Below are positions 1 to 8,378 of a stretch of 13,939 nucleotides of DNA, one piece after another (the first letter of the stretch is position 1; each line of letters starts with the position of its first letter). Below the pieces are notes generated by a model, which made no database searches, was not told the origin of the DNA, and saw nothing but the letters and a program-made list of their open reading frames with translations. Location: assembly GCA_016714745.1 (NCBI GenBank), contig JADKCG010000033.1:1-13939 (forward strand), written 5' to 3'. Origin of the DNA: Elusimicrobiota bacterium (lineage in GTDB: Bacteria; Elusimicrobiota; Elusimicrobia; FEN-1173). Made by a program: the position numbers and the translations under genes.

Positions 1-579
1 TGACCACCTGGACAGCCGGGGGTCTCGATTTGCATGAGCGTAGTTGCGGTCAAGAGCCAACATTTTATCTTCCCAGTCCGCAGGGTTCATGGCCGAATCA
101 TGTGGCGAATTCAGTAAATAAACCTCAATCGCGGTCGGAGGGGCGGAAATGAACTTTTCGGTATTCCGGGGAAGTGCCCAAATACAACGTCTTCTTTTCT
201 TTTCCCCCCTGCAGAAAAACGACTTTTTTTTCAAAAGTCTCTTCGGTCACTTTACAGCGTTTGCGTGCGTCTGCGGTGTCTCCCACCGGCCAAGTTTTCT
301 TCAGTTCCTCAATTTATCAAAAGTGAGGGCGATTTTTTCTGGAGCCACAGGAAAATCCCAGCGTTCAGGAAGAATCCATCGGCCGTCTTTTTTTGAAACA
401 GTGACGGGGAGCTTCCCGGGTTCGGTGATCACCACTTGATCAAACACATCGGCTCCTAAGCGCAGGAGGGGTTCATCTGCCTTCTGCGCGCCACCCTGCC
501 GGCTCTTGAAATACAGCGCTCCCGCCACCGCCAATTGAACCGCCAAAAGAACCGAAAGAATTTTGAGCGTTTTGTTCAT
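1..579 (-). CDS. DUF4340 domain protein, partial (runs off left edge), two frameshifts
   Basis: Exported or membrane-anchored auxiliary protein of Gld-type ABC exporter cassettes; the biochemical role of DUF4340 is not established. The ATG at 579 overlaps the stop of the upstream GldG-like gene (ATGA, 576-579), so translation is probably coupled. The N-terminus is MNKTLKILSVLLAV, a basic start followed by one hydrophobic segment (residues about 5-23). A DUF4340-like stretch follows, containing DGRWILPERWDFPVAPEKI. The frame stops at 301-303 after FDKLRN. Restoring one base at about 304 continues the protein as LKKTWPVGDTADARKRCKVT and on to GTSPEYRKVHFRP. Removing one G from the run at 140-143 then continues it as AIEVYLLNSPHDSAMNPADW to the window edge, consistent with the family. 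The stop inside the window is therefore probably not the real end; family members usually have some 300 or more residues. Family assignment is fairly sure, integrity is not. Confidence 0.7.
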
Positions 580-2718
580 AAAACTCCCCCTGCTTTGGTT
601 TCGGAAAGAAGCGCCGGCACGGCGGCCAATCGACGACGTCGGCGAATTCGAAGTCCTGCCCACACCGCGACCAAACCCGCCAAGGCCAGGCCATAGTTCA
701 AATATTCCCAAAACATCCGAGCGCCATTGGTCATGGGTTTCAAAAGCCGAGCGAAATGGCCGCGCCCGCGAATGGCCAACAAGCCCCGGTCTTCCAAAGA
801 CCAATCCACGATATTCTCTGCCAATTGAAGGGAATGGGTGTAGTTGGTCCGAGAGATTGAACTGGTGAACCGTAAAAGTTCGTCGGTCAAGAAATCCGCC
901 GACCCGACCACGATCAACCGAGCCGATTGGGCGGATTTTTCAATGACGTTGCTATAAACGTCTTTCGCCACTTTGTCTTTGGGATCTTTTTTCTCTGGCA
1001 AAAGCGGCGATTTTTTGTCCTTAAAGAACGATTCAAACTCGCCTTCCACGGCGACGGCAAGAGTGCGGGGTTCTAACGGCCCGCTGGGAGAAAAAACCGC
1101 CATCCCCCGGTCCAAGCTGGGGGTCACCTGCGTGCTGTTTGATGTCCACGATTGGGGCGAGCTTTTAAGCAGGACCGTCACCGTGCGCCCTTTGTTTTTA
1201 TCCGCGTCCACTCGAATGGGCGAAGCCCAATGGACTGTGATCTGTGACAACCCCGCTGTTAATGTCGGGGCCGCTAACCCGGGTCCCCGCACATCAATAA
1301 AGTAAGGGTAATTGATCATCTTCATTTCTTGGAAAACGAACTGGCCCATGCGTCGTTCAATGGGGATGGGGAACGGAATGTTTTGGGGATCCATCACAAA
1401 CGTTTGTTCAAGTGCGATCCCTTTCTGATCCAACCAATCTTTGAGACCGGTGTTTTGAACGGTCACGCTCAAAGGCGATGGTTTTATTTGGTAGGGCGAT
1501 ACCAACAGAACCACCGTTCCCCCTTCATCAAAAACTGATCCATGGCGAACAATTGTTTTTCATCCGTCTTTCGGTGATGCCGAGCAAACCGTCGGATTCT
1601 TCCGGGACGACGCCGTTTTTGAGATCAACAGTGTTGACCGAATGGTTTTCCGTCAACCGTTGTTGAAGCAGGTCAAAGTGCTTGTCGGGCTCCATTTTAA
1701 ACCCCGTGTCCGGAGTATAATGGGGTTCCGGCGGAGCGGTGGTCAGGGCCACCGTTCGCAAAAAACCCACCGAAAAACGTTTCAGGCCGGACTCAATGGC
1801 CTGGCGAAGCGCCAGGGGGGTGAGATCCTGGGGGAGTGGAATCAGAACCGCTTTGGTACCGCTTTGCATCATAAGATGGAAATAGAACGCCTTTGGGTCG
1901 AACAATGAAGCCCGAAACGGCTGAACCCCATAATTCTTGGCCAGTTCCCGAGCCAGCGAGCCATCCCCCAGACCGGGGTCTTTAAATTCAAACGTGAACT
2001 TATCTCCTGCGTTGGTCTTCATCTCGTTTAAAAGGGATTGCAACTGCCCACGAAATTCTAAAAGTGCCGGTGGCAAATCTTTTTCAGAAGAGATGTATCC
2101 CACAAACGACACGGGTTTTTGGATCGTGGCAAATAAGTCCGCCTCGCTTTGATAGGATTGCAGGACTTTTTTGATGGCCCGGGTGATATCGTATTCGGGG
2201 TTGCGCAACTGCACATCCAGTTTGGTTTCGCCTCCCTGTTTGACCTCAATCAAGGAATCAAACCCCAGCACTTCAAACTTGTCCCCATAACTCACGAGAA
2301 TATTGAAATACGAATTTACCAGTCCCGCTTGATATTTGTCAGCCACCTGAAACGGAACGGCTTTGATCCCATATTTTCCCCCGCCTCTTTCCAATTCCGG
2401 TTTTTCCTGGGATCAATGAATTCAGAGCAAATCCCTTCGAAGCGGTTTTGGTATTCCAAAATCGTGTCTCGGATTTGCAGCGCCAAAGGGCCAGAAGCGG
2501 ATGGGTTTTTGACTGAAATAACCCCGGATCAACAAAGGTTCCCTCAGCTGGGCCAAAACGTTTTTTGTTGCGGGCGAAATCGAATAGATTTTCCCTTGCG
2601 TCATGTCCATCCGCAGGGACCCCACGGGTTTTAACCACAGATTCGCCGCCAAAAAGTTGGCACAGAAGAACAACGCTGAGAATAACCGTGCGATGGAGCG
2701 GATGCGCTGTTTCCCGGG
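576..2718 (-). CDS. GldG-like auxiliary domain of ABC exporter (second half of a probable GldF-GldG fusion), multiple frameshifts
   Basis: Substrate-binding-like auxiliary component (ABC_transp_aux / GldG type) of an ABC-2 exporter. It has a membrane segment at each end and a large domain presumably outside the cytoplasm. Reading leftward, pieces in different frames join into one protein: a basic stretch and helix (KQRIRSIARLFSALFFCANF), the family motif MTQGKIYSISPATKNVLAQL, LQIRDTILEYQNRFEGI, then KYGIKAVPFQVADKYQAGLV, VLQSYQSEADLFATIQKPVS, KQLFAMDQFLMKGG, TVVLLVSPYQI, and a C-terminal helix (YLNYGLALAGLVAVWAGLRI) ending in a basic tail. The joins need single-base changes near 2713-2718 (extra base), 2506-2510 (extra A on the coding strand), 2397-2398 (missing G), 1569-1571 (missing A) and 1519-1523 (missing G). 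Net length is consistent with a fusion of about 953 residues including the permease. The stop at 576-578 overlaps the DUF4340 start. Assignment is solid; whether the gene is really broken is open. Confidence 0.75.
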
Positions 2719-3436
2719 ACCAACGAAGAGTTTCCAGCGAGTATACATTCAGCGCTAAAAATACGGCGGTCAAACTCACGTAATAATAGATGTCCCGGAT
2801 GTCCAAGACGCCCCGCGTAATAGACTCAAAGCGAGCGCCGGTGCCTAAGAGTTTTAACAGTTCGGATCCTTTGTTCCCCACAAACCCCGTTAACAGGCTA
2901 GACCCGACCACATAAAGCACAGCCCCGGCCAGGGTCGAAACTAAAAGACTTACAATTTGGCTATCGGTTTTACTGGACACATATAACCCCACAGCCGCGT
3001 AGGCCGCCGCTAAAAAGGCCGCCGCCGCATACCCACCGATCACCGGCCCCCAATCCAAAGGGCCCATAAACGAAACGGTGAGGGGAATAAAAATTGTCAG
3101 AGCGAGCGCCGTTAACGCCAAACCCCAACAGGCCAAAAACTTGCCCAAAACTAACCGCACCGTTTTGACCGGCATGGTCATGAGATATTCCAGGGTACCC
3201 ATTCGGCGTTCTTCGCTCCACATGCGCATGGTCACCGCGCCCATAAGGAAAATAAGCAAAACCGGCATCCACTCGAAAAGGGGGCGCACGTCTGCAATGT
3301 TCCCGGAAAGGATATATCTGCCCAAAAACGTAAAAAGTGTAACGCTCAAAAACGCCCCAATAAAAATTAAGGCGGTGGGCGACGCAAAAAGGCTAGTGAG
3401 TTCTTTGCGGGCAATACGAAAGGTGTCTTTTTCCAT
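2713..3436 (-). CDS. ABC-2 type permease, GldF-like (N-terminal half of a probable GldF-GldG fusion)
   Basis: Membrane-spanning component of an ABC exporter. The ATG at 3436 lies one base after the true ATPase stop (3438-3440) with an AGGAGA ribosome site just ahead of it inside the ATPase end, so the two are tightly coupled. The protein begins MEKDTFRIARKELTSLFASP. It has the ABC-2/GldF hallmarks: the EERRMGTLEYLMTMPVKTVR coupling segment after the second helix (residues about 65-90), further hydrophobic helices, and RGVLDIRDIYYYVSLTAVFL near the end. No frame contains a stop around 2640-2720, where a stand-alone GldF would end. Removing one base at the CCCGGG (2713-2718) gives ETLRWSRKQRIRSIARLFSA, running straight into the GldG helix, so I read a fused permease plus auxiliary protein. 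As written, the frame stays open by chance to 2339 but is out of register with GldG. Confidence 0.78.
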
Positions 3437-3437
3437 T

Positions 3438-4375
3438 TCAATTCTCCTGCGGAAGTTCGTTTGCTTCTCGGAAAACACGGTCCAGGTCCCGAAGTTCTGG
3501 GGCCAGAGAATAAACCAAATATCCTTTTTCCACCAGCCGCCGGGCCAAGAGAGGCGCAAGCGATTGAACACTTTCGCCGTCAGTGGAAAGGGCGTGGAAG
3601 AGTATCCCACGCCCGCTGAGGGGAGAGATTCCACGTCCTTCACTCCCCCCAGATTTTGGAGGAGAGAGAGGGCTTCTTCCGGAGATTTATCGATGTTGAC
3701 AAGCAATCGTTCCCCTTTCTGAAGTTCACTCAGTTTTTTGTCCAAAACAAGCCGTCCATTGGACACGATTAACACCCGGGAACACACCGCGTCCACTTCT
3801 TGCAAAATGTGTGTGGACAAAACCACGGTAGATTCCTGTGCCAAGTCCCGAATAAGGGTGCGCATATGCTGTACTTGAGAAGGGTCTAACCCATTGGTGG
3901 GTTCATCCAAAATAAGAATGGGAGGCCGATGCAAGAGCGCCTGGGTGACGCCCACCCGTTGGCGATAGCCGCGGGAAAGAGTTTGGATGGTTTGAGTTGC
4001 CTTGGCGGTGATGTCGGTTTTTTTCATAGCTTCCCGCACCGCGCGCACCTGTTTTTCTCGGGGCACTCCGCGCAGGTCCGCCGTGTAGATCAAGAAATCA
4101 TAAACCGTCATGTCCGAGTAAAGAGGCCCATTTTCCGGCAAATACCCTATTTTGGCCTGACATGATTGACGATGAGCCACCACATCCAACCCGTCCACAG
4201 TCACTTTCCCAGCGGTGGGTTCCAAAAATCCGGTCATCATTTTCATGATGGTGGTCTTCCCGGCCCCGTTGTGACCCAACAACCCCACTATTTCCCCCCG
4301 ACCAATTTTAAAAGAAACCCCGTTCACCGCTGTCAAAGCCCCATACTTTCGAGTCAGTTTATCGCAGATGATCAC
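3438..4375 (-). CDS. ABC transporter ATP-binding protein, GldA-like (one frameshift near C-terminus)
   Basis: Cytoplasmic ATPase that powers the adjacent ABC-2 permease. The start is GTG at 4375: a strong AAGGAGG site at 4385-4391 sits nine bases upstream, and the protein opens in the usual way (MIICDKLTRKYGALTAVNGV). All ATPase motifs are present: Walker A GHNGAGKT (residues 34-41), Q-loop region GYLPENGPLYS, signature LSRGYRQR, Walker B LILDEPTNGLDP and switch histidine STHIL. After GGVKDVES (about 3628-3632) the frame is lost. Restoring one base, most simply GAA to GAAA on the coding strand, gives ISPLSGRGILFHALSTDGES, LAPLLARRLVEKGYLVYSLA and ELRDLDRVFREANELPQEN, a normal GldA-type C-terminus stopping at 3438-3440. 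Repaired length is about 312 residues, typical of the family. As written, the frame reads through into the permease, making an artificial 678-residue product. Confidence 0.88.
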
Positions 4376-4409
4376 AGGAACGATCCTCCTTAAAAATTAA
4401 ATCGATAAA

Positions 4410-4438
4410 ATTTTAATGATAGCGAATGGCGTTGTCAA
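4410..4438 (-). promoter_or_regulatory. sigma70-type promoter of the ABC exporter cassette
   Basis: On the minus strand a perfect TTGACA (4433-4438) is followed after exactly 17 bases by TAAAAT (4410-4415), in an AT-rich divergent intergenic region. Transcription would start at about 4403, leaving a leader of some 28 bases that contains the AAGGAGG site ahead of the GTG start at 4375. Seen directly; activity is inferred. Confidence 0.75.
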
Positions 4439-4498
4439 GATTCTCCAAGCTTTGTTAAGGATATAACATTGTGATTTAATTGAGTGTGTATGAATTTT

Positions 4499-4526
4499 TG
4501 TTCACTTGAAGCCCTCGATATATTAA
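4499..4526 (+). promoter_or_regulatory. possible promoter for the OmpA-family gene
   Basis: TTGTTC (4499-4504), a 16-base spacer and TATTAA (4521-4526) lie about 85 bases upstream of the OmpA start. A weaker alternative is TTGTTA (4452-4457), 17 bases, TTTAAT (4475-4480). A TATGAT at 4534-4539 has no good -35 partner. The region is AT-rich, so chance matches are likely; the exact promoter is uncertain. Confidence 0.35.
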
Positions 4527-4611
4527 AATTAGGTATGATTTTATTTGGCGACGACGCAAACCCTCTTTTTACTCAAAAATCGAAATAAAATTGTTCGTTA
4601 AGGAGAATGAG

Positions 4612-5754
4612 ATGCGCAAGAGTATATTTTCATTGTTGTTGGTTGGGGCAGTCGCAGGGATAGCCCGGGCGGAAGATGCGACAGGGCGGCTTGGGATTGG
4701 CGGTTGGGGTGGTTGGACAGATGCCGTGGCGACAGATTCATTAAATGAGTGGAACGATTCTTCGGAAGGGTGGGGCGTGGCCATTCGCAAAGGTTTATCT
4801 CCCAAGAACGAAATTTCCATCTCTTACGACCAACTGAGCCTGGACACCAAGGGCACAACAGAAAACGTGCTATTTCAGCCCATCATGCTGAACTGGATCC
4901 ATTCGTTTGCCGTTGATTCCAAGTTGACCCCGTTCTTCTCCATTGGGGCGGGACCCACGACGACAAAATTTTTAGACAGCGACAACGACCACACGCGACG
5001 AACGGTTTTCGGCGCGAAAGCCGGTGTGGGTCTGGAATATTTTGTCACGAAACGATTCTCGGTAGGGGCTGTGGGCAACTACCACTACGCCGCCAAGAGC
5101 GAAAGAGATTTGACCAACGAAGCCTCTGTTCTCAGCGCAGGCCTCATGGCCAATTTCTTTTTCCTGAAATCAAACGGCGAACCGAAGGCCGAAGAATCAG
5201 CGGTGCCTTCCGCGCAAGCCGTAACTGCGGCCGTTGAACCCGCCGCTACGGCCGCCCCAGCCGTTGTTGCCGGTGCCGCCGCGGCTGTCGCTGTGGCCGA
5301 TGCGGAGAAGGACACGGATAACGATGGCGTCATCGACAGTTTGGATAAATGCGCAGAAACCCCGGCCGGTGTGCTCGTGGACACGACCGGTTGTCCGGCA
5401 GAGAAGGTTTCCGTTACGCTTGACATCAAGTTCGACACAGGCAAAACAGTCGTGGATTCCAAATATGATCCCCGGCTCGCCAAAGCCGCGGCGTATTTAA
5501 AGAGTCATCCCACCGTCACCGTCGAGATCGAAGGTCACTCCGATAACGTGGGCGATAAAGCCCAGAATAAAACCTTGTCGTTGAAACGGGCCGAAGCCGT
5601 TCGCCAAGCCTTGATCACACGCCACGGCGCCGACGCGGCCCAAATGAAGGCCGTGGGCTATGGGGATGAACGTCCCATCGCAGACAACACCACCGCCGAA
5701 GGCCGCGAAATCAACCGGCGCGTCATGGCCACGATGACCGCTAAACCACAATAA
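4612..5754 (+). CDS. OmpA-family outer membrane protein with peptidoglycan-binding domain
   Basis: Outer-membrane structural protein linking the outer membrane to the cell wall. The ATG at 4612 is preceded by AAGGAG at 4600-4605; an in-frame TTG at 4591 is rejected because the signal peptide begins at the ATG. Layout over 380 residues: signal peptide (1-20, ending IARA); an eight-strand-type barrel with alternating aromatic/polar strands (about 22-185); an Ala/Val/Pro-rich linker (about 200-232); a thrombospondin type 3 calcium-binding motif DTDNDGVIDSLDKC (234-247) with a second Cys 14 residues on that could pair; then an OmpA C-terminal domain (266-375). Within it, GHSDN carries D311, and R326 lies 15 residues later, the spacing known for the Asp/Arg pair that binds meso-diaminopimelate in OmpA domains. 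The gene stands alone, divergent from the ABC cassette and convergent with the glutaminase gene. Tandem stops TAA TAG end it. Confidence 0.93.
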   Translation: MRKSIFSLLLVGAVAGIARAEDATGRLGIGGWGGWTDAVATDSLNEWNDSSEGWGVAIRKGLSPKNEISISYDQLSLDTKGTTENVLFQPIMLNWIHSFAVDSKLTPFFSIGAGPTTTKFLDSDNDHTRRTVFGAKAGVGLEYFVTKRFSVGAVGNYHYAAKSERDLTNEASVLSAGLMANFFFLKSNGEPKAEESAVPSAQAVTAAVEPAATAAPAVVAGAAAAVAVADAEKDTDNDGVIDSLDKCAETPAGVLVDTTGCPAEKVSVTLDIKFDTGKTVVDSKYDPRLAKAAAYLKSHPTVTVEIEGHSDNVGDKAQNKTLSLKRAEAVRQALITRHGADAAQMKAVGYGDERPIADNTTAEGREINRRVMATMTAKPQ

Positions 5755-5758
5755 TAGA

Positions 5759-5805
5759 ACCAGCTCAAGCTGGTCCGTGGCGTCAACAAGAAGCCACGGA
5801 CCAGC
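5759..5805 (+). other. overlapping hairpins just downstream of the OmpA gene
   Basis: Two perfect inverted repeats overlap. ACCAGCT/AGCTGGT (5759-5774) has a 2-base loop. GCTGGTCCGTGGC/GCCACGGACCAGC (5769-5781 with 5793-5805) has 13 pairs and an 11-base loop. They share 5769-5774, so they cannot form together. No T run follows, so this is not a standard intrinsic terminator; it may stabilise the 3' end of the OmpA transcript or be part of a dispersed repeat. Confidence 0.55.
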
Positions 5806-5914
5806 GCCCTAAACTGTTACAGCCATCTGCCCTCGGATTGGGGACGCGATTGACTAATTGACTTAAGTATTGTTACTCCTTTATCCGGCCCTCACAAGCA
5901 AAAGCTCCCTTCTC

Positions 5915-5960
5915 TAAAAGTGCGGCCTCCCAGGGAATCCCCGGGAGGCCGCACTTTTTT
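5915..5960. terminator. bidirectional intrinsic terminator between the OmpA and glutaminase genes
   Basis: AAGTGCGGCCTCCC (5918-5931) pairs perfectly with GGGAGGCCGCACTT (5943-5956) across an 11-base loop. The stem is followed on the plus strand by a run of T (5955-5960) and on the minus strand by TTTT (from the AAAA at 5916-5919). It sits 18 bases past the glutaminase stop and about 160 bases past the OmpA stop, so it can end both convergent transcripts. Confidence 0.9.
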
Positions 5961-5977
5961 GTAAATAGAATCAGGAA

Positions 5978-6991
5978 CTATTTTGCTTTGGGGTTTAACG
6001 GATTTCCGTCGAGTTTTTCGGAAATCAGGGTGATGGCTTTCTGGGCGCGCACACTGTTGCCGGCGGCGTCCAGCGGGGGAGAGAAGGCGGCAATCCCGAA
6101 TTTTCCGGGGGACACGGCGATGATGCCGCCGCCCACGCCGCTTTTCGCGGGGAGGCCCGTCATGAAGAGCCATTTGCCTGAATCGTCATACAAACCGGCC
6201 GTCGCCATGACCGCGAGAATCTTCGACACGTGTTTTTGGTCGATGACCTGCTTTTTCGTCACTGGGTTTTTGCCGCCGTTCGCGAGAGTGGCCGCCATCA
6301 TGGCCAGATCTTTCGCGTTGACGTTGATCGAGCATTGGCGGGTGTAGAGGTCCGTGGCTTGGGCGGGGTTCTCTTTAATGAGCCCATAGGCATACATCAG
6401 CATCCCGATGGCCTGGTTGCGCTGGTTGGTGTCGGACTCTGATTTGTAGACTTCCGCGTTGACTTCCAGAGGTCGACCGGCGCAATCGCTGTGCATGCCG
6501 AGAATCTTGGCCCACACCTCGTCCGCCGTTTTACCTTTCACCAGGCTGGTGGTGGCAATAGCGCCCGGGTTGACCAGGGCGTTCATTTCTTTTCCCCGGT
6601 ATTGTTCCACCGCCACGATGGAATTGAACACCTGCCCCGTGGCGTCCACACCCACCCCATTCAGCACCACATCATCCCCGGATTCTTGCATCACCTGGGC
6701 CATGGTGAACACTTTGCTGATGGACTGGATGGAGAACAACTGATCCACGTCTCCCACCGTCGATACCTTCCCATCCACCGTCACCAGGCCGATCCCGAAG
6801 AAGTCGGAATTAACTTTGGCGAGGGCCGGAATATAATCGGCGTTCTTTCCCTCATTCAGTGATTTGTATGTCGCGTGGGCTTCTTTGAGTGCCTTGTCGG
6901 CGTCGGCCTTGCTGACGGCCTGGGCCGGGGTGATCATGGCGGCCATAAGAACCGCCAGAACCCCCATTTTTAACATGGAATATTTTTTCAT
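5978..6991 (-). CDS. glsA: glutaminase A (L-glutamine amidohydrolase, EC 3.5.1.2), exported form
   Basis: Hydrolyses L-glutamine to L-glutamate and ammonia. This is the serine-dependent glutaminase family with a beta-lactamase-like fold. The ATG at 6991 has AAAGGAG ahead of it. The 337-residue protein carries a clear signal peptide (MKKYSMLKMGVLAVLMAAMI, ending PAQA, cut at about residue 25), so the enzyme should act in the periplasm; most family members are cytoplasmic. Family motifs: SISK with catalytic Ser90 and Lys93; VYKSESDTNQRNQAIGMLMY; DLYTRQCSINVNAKDLA; and near the C-terminus GLPAKSGVGGGI and a GNSVRAQK segment. The usual NPxINAGAI segment reads NALVNPGAI here, with Ala and Pro exchanged. 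The gene lies 22 bases behind the DcaP-like porin gene and is the last gene before a strong terminator, so the two are probably co-transcribed. Family assignment is very sure; location is inferred from the signal peptide. Confidence 0.93.
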   Translation of the reverse strand: MKKYSMLKMGVLAVLMAAMITPAQAVSKADADKALKEAHATYKSLNEGKNADYIPALAKVNSDFFGIGLVTVDGKVSTVGDVDQLFSIQSISKVFTMAQVMQESGDDVVLNGVGVDATGQVFNSIVAVEQYRGKEMNALVNPGAIATTSLVKGKTADEVWAKILGMHSDCAGRPLEVNAEVYKSESDTNQRNQAIGMLMYAYGLIKENPAQATDLYTRQCSINVNAKDLAMMAATLANGGKNPVTKKQVIDQKHVSKILAVMATAGLYDDSGKWLFMTGLPAKSGVGGGIIAVSPGKFGIAAFSPPLDAAGNSVRAQKAITLISEKLDGNPLNPKAK

Positions 6992-7013
6992 CGAATGACT
7001 CCTTTTGAGATCT

Positions 7014-8198
7014 TTAATTCTGGGCGTTCTTTGAACTGAATTTGTAATTGGCCGAAAGCTGGACGCGTTGGTCTTGGCCCGCTTTCCCGTCGGCGTCTTG
7101 CCGACGGCCAAAGAGGTATTCAATACCGTAAAACACGTTTTTCGTTGGATAGTGGATCAAGTTCGCCGAGGCATAGTCGCCGCGGGAATAGGCGCCAGGG
7201 TCCTGGAAGTCCGTGTTGTCCACATCATTGAAACTGTACCCGAGGGAACTGCTCCATCGGTCGTTCCAGGTGATGTCGTAATAGGCCGACACGCCAATCA
7301 AAGGCACCGCTTTGGCCGAGATGGAGGTGGTGGTGGTGGAACCCTGTGGGGCGAGGTCCATGCCGCCGTCGTTCATATAGCTCGCAATCCCCGCGCCATA
7401 AACAACGCCCACGCGCAGGGCATCGCTCTTGCGGGTTTTAAGAACAGACGTCAGATCCAAGCCCCAACCCGTTTTGTGGCCTTTGGGGGAATTGTTGACG
7501 GCGCCCGGCGTGTCGTAGCCGAGGTATCGAACGATCCCGGCCAATTGAACGTGGCCCTTCTCTCCTCCCAGGCGGGCCTGGACAGTAAGATCGGGATATT
7601 TTTCATCCCCCGTGACGGCACTGAGGGCGGGGTCGATTTCCCGCAGGCGTCCGTCATCAATGTCGTTGGACGGTTGTTCCAAGGCGATGGCCACGCTTTG
7701 GTCCCCCGTCGTTTTCGTCAGGCGTATTTGGGGGTTGCGCAGGAACACCATGCCCGTCGGTCCCCAATAATCAATGGTGTTGGGGAAAATATCACCGTCC
7801 ATGAACAAGGAGTTGGTTTGCCCCGCGAGGATCGGTCCCCATTGCCCGTAGGCATGACGAAGGCGGATTGTGGTTTGGCCCGCGTCGGCCCCGACGCCAA
7901 AGAAGTCAAACTCGAATTTCGTAAACACCGATTCCCCATTAACGGGAAGGTCGGCTTTGAAACCGATCCGGCTCTGACGGACGCTCAAAATCGCCTGTCC
8001 ATCGGACCCATACATTCCTTCCGTGGTCGGGATTTTGCTTGGACGAAGAGTGGAATCCCATTCGGGTTGCACCCGGTTGCAGTCTTGGATGTAGTCCAAC
8101 TGGGCGAACCCGTATACTTCGAACGACGGTTCCGCGGCTTTCATGAAACTCGGCGTGATGAGGGTCAACCCCAACAACGCCATTGTTGTTCTTTTCAT
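7014..8198 (-). CDS. DcaP-like outer membrane porin
   Basis: Predicted trimeric outer-membrane channel; the characterised DcaP of Acinetobacter passes negatively charged and dicarboxylate-like molecules. The ATG at 8198 has an AGGGGG ribosome site nine bases upstream. The protein has 394 residues and a signal peptide (MKRTTMALLGLTLITPSFMK, ending KAA). The mature start FEVYGFAQLDYIQDCNRVQP, then DSTLRPSKIPTTEG, DGQAILSVRQSRIGFKADLP, FEFDFFG, LRHAYGQWGPILAGQTNSLF and DYWGPTGMVFLRNPQIRLTK follow the DcaP family order. The final strand is QRVQLSANYKF with a short tail of seven residues. It lacks the N-terminal coiled coil present in many DcaP proteins and is a little shorter than usual. It is followed 22 bases later by exported glutaminase, suggesting paired entry and hydrolysis of an amide or amino-acid substrate. 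Substrate unknown. Confidence 0.85.
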   Translation of the reverse strand: MKRTTMALLGLTLITPSFMKAAEPSFEVYGFAQLDYIQDCNRVQPEWDSTLRPSKIPTTEGMYGSDGQAILSVRQSRIGFKADLPVNGESVFTKFEFDFFGVGADAGQTTIRLRHAYGQWGPILAGQTNSLFMDGDIFPNTIDYWGPTGMVFLRNPQIRLTKTTGDQSVAIALEQPSNDIDDGRLREIDPALSAVTGDEKYPDLTVQARLGGEKGHVQLAGIVRYLGYDTPGAVNNSPKGHKTGWGLDLTSVLKTRKSDALRVGVVYGAGIASYMNDGGMDLAPQGSTTTTSISAKAVPLIGVSAYYDITWNDRWSSSLGYSFNDVDNTDFQDPGAYSRGDYASANLIHYPTKNVFYGIEYLFGRRQDADGKAGQDQRVQLSANYKFSSKNAQN

Positions 8199-8378
8199 TT
8201 TTTAATTCCCCCTTTTTTATTTGTAGTTGCTCGATTTATCGCGCGATCTCTGCAACGGCCCTCGCTTGTTTAAAGAAGCGAACACATTCTTTTGGTTCCA
8301 GCGTGTGTGTCCCCTCCTTCATAAAGGGGGGATAAAGGGAAGGTCCTAGCCCTCCCACCCAAGTATTTGATTCAACCG
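8199..8378. other. intergenic region upstream of the DcaP-like porin gene
   Basis: About 180 bases between the repaired amidohydrolase stop (8379-8381) and the porin start. It holds the ribosome site of the porin and a GC-rich inverted repeat (8311-8331). I could not find a convincing -35/-10 pair on the minus strand, so whether the porin/glutaminase pair has its own promoter is open. Confidence 0.5.
8311..8331. repeat. GC-rich inverted repeat upstream of the DcaP-like porin gene
   Basis: CCCCTCCTT (8311-8319) and AAAGGGGGG (8323-8331) form a near-palindrome with a 3-base loop, one mismatch and one G-T pair. It resembles the inverted repeat at 9511-9529 in the other intergenic gap of this block, so both may be copies of a dispersed element. 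Confidence 0.5.

Noticed and set aside
301..804. DUF4340 gene starting upstream at about 804
   Set aside because: The extra N-terminus is out-of-frame GldG sequence; the signal-anchor start at 579 with the ATGA overlap is far better.
3078..3722. Plus-strand open frame of 214 residues inside the ABC cassette
   Set aside because: It is antisense to well-supported ABC permease and ATPase sequence, with low-complexity basic content and no ribosome site noted.
2339..4375. A single 678-residue ATPase-permease fusion protein
   Set aside because: The join runs about 60 residues out of the ATPase frame, and the true ATPase C-terminus ending in a stop at 3438 exists in another frame; the tail after about 2718 is also out of frame with GldG.
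4534..4539. TATGAT as the -10 element of the OmpA promoter
   Set aside because: The best -35-like sequence (TTGAAG at 4506-4511) is 22 bases away, too far for a standard promoter.
7068..8273. Long plus-strand open frame opposite the DcaP-like porin
   Set aside because: The minus-strand frame has a signal peptide, ribosome site and family motifs; the plus-strand translation has no recognisable domain and is a shadow.
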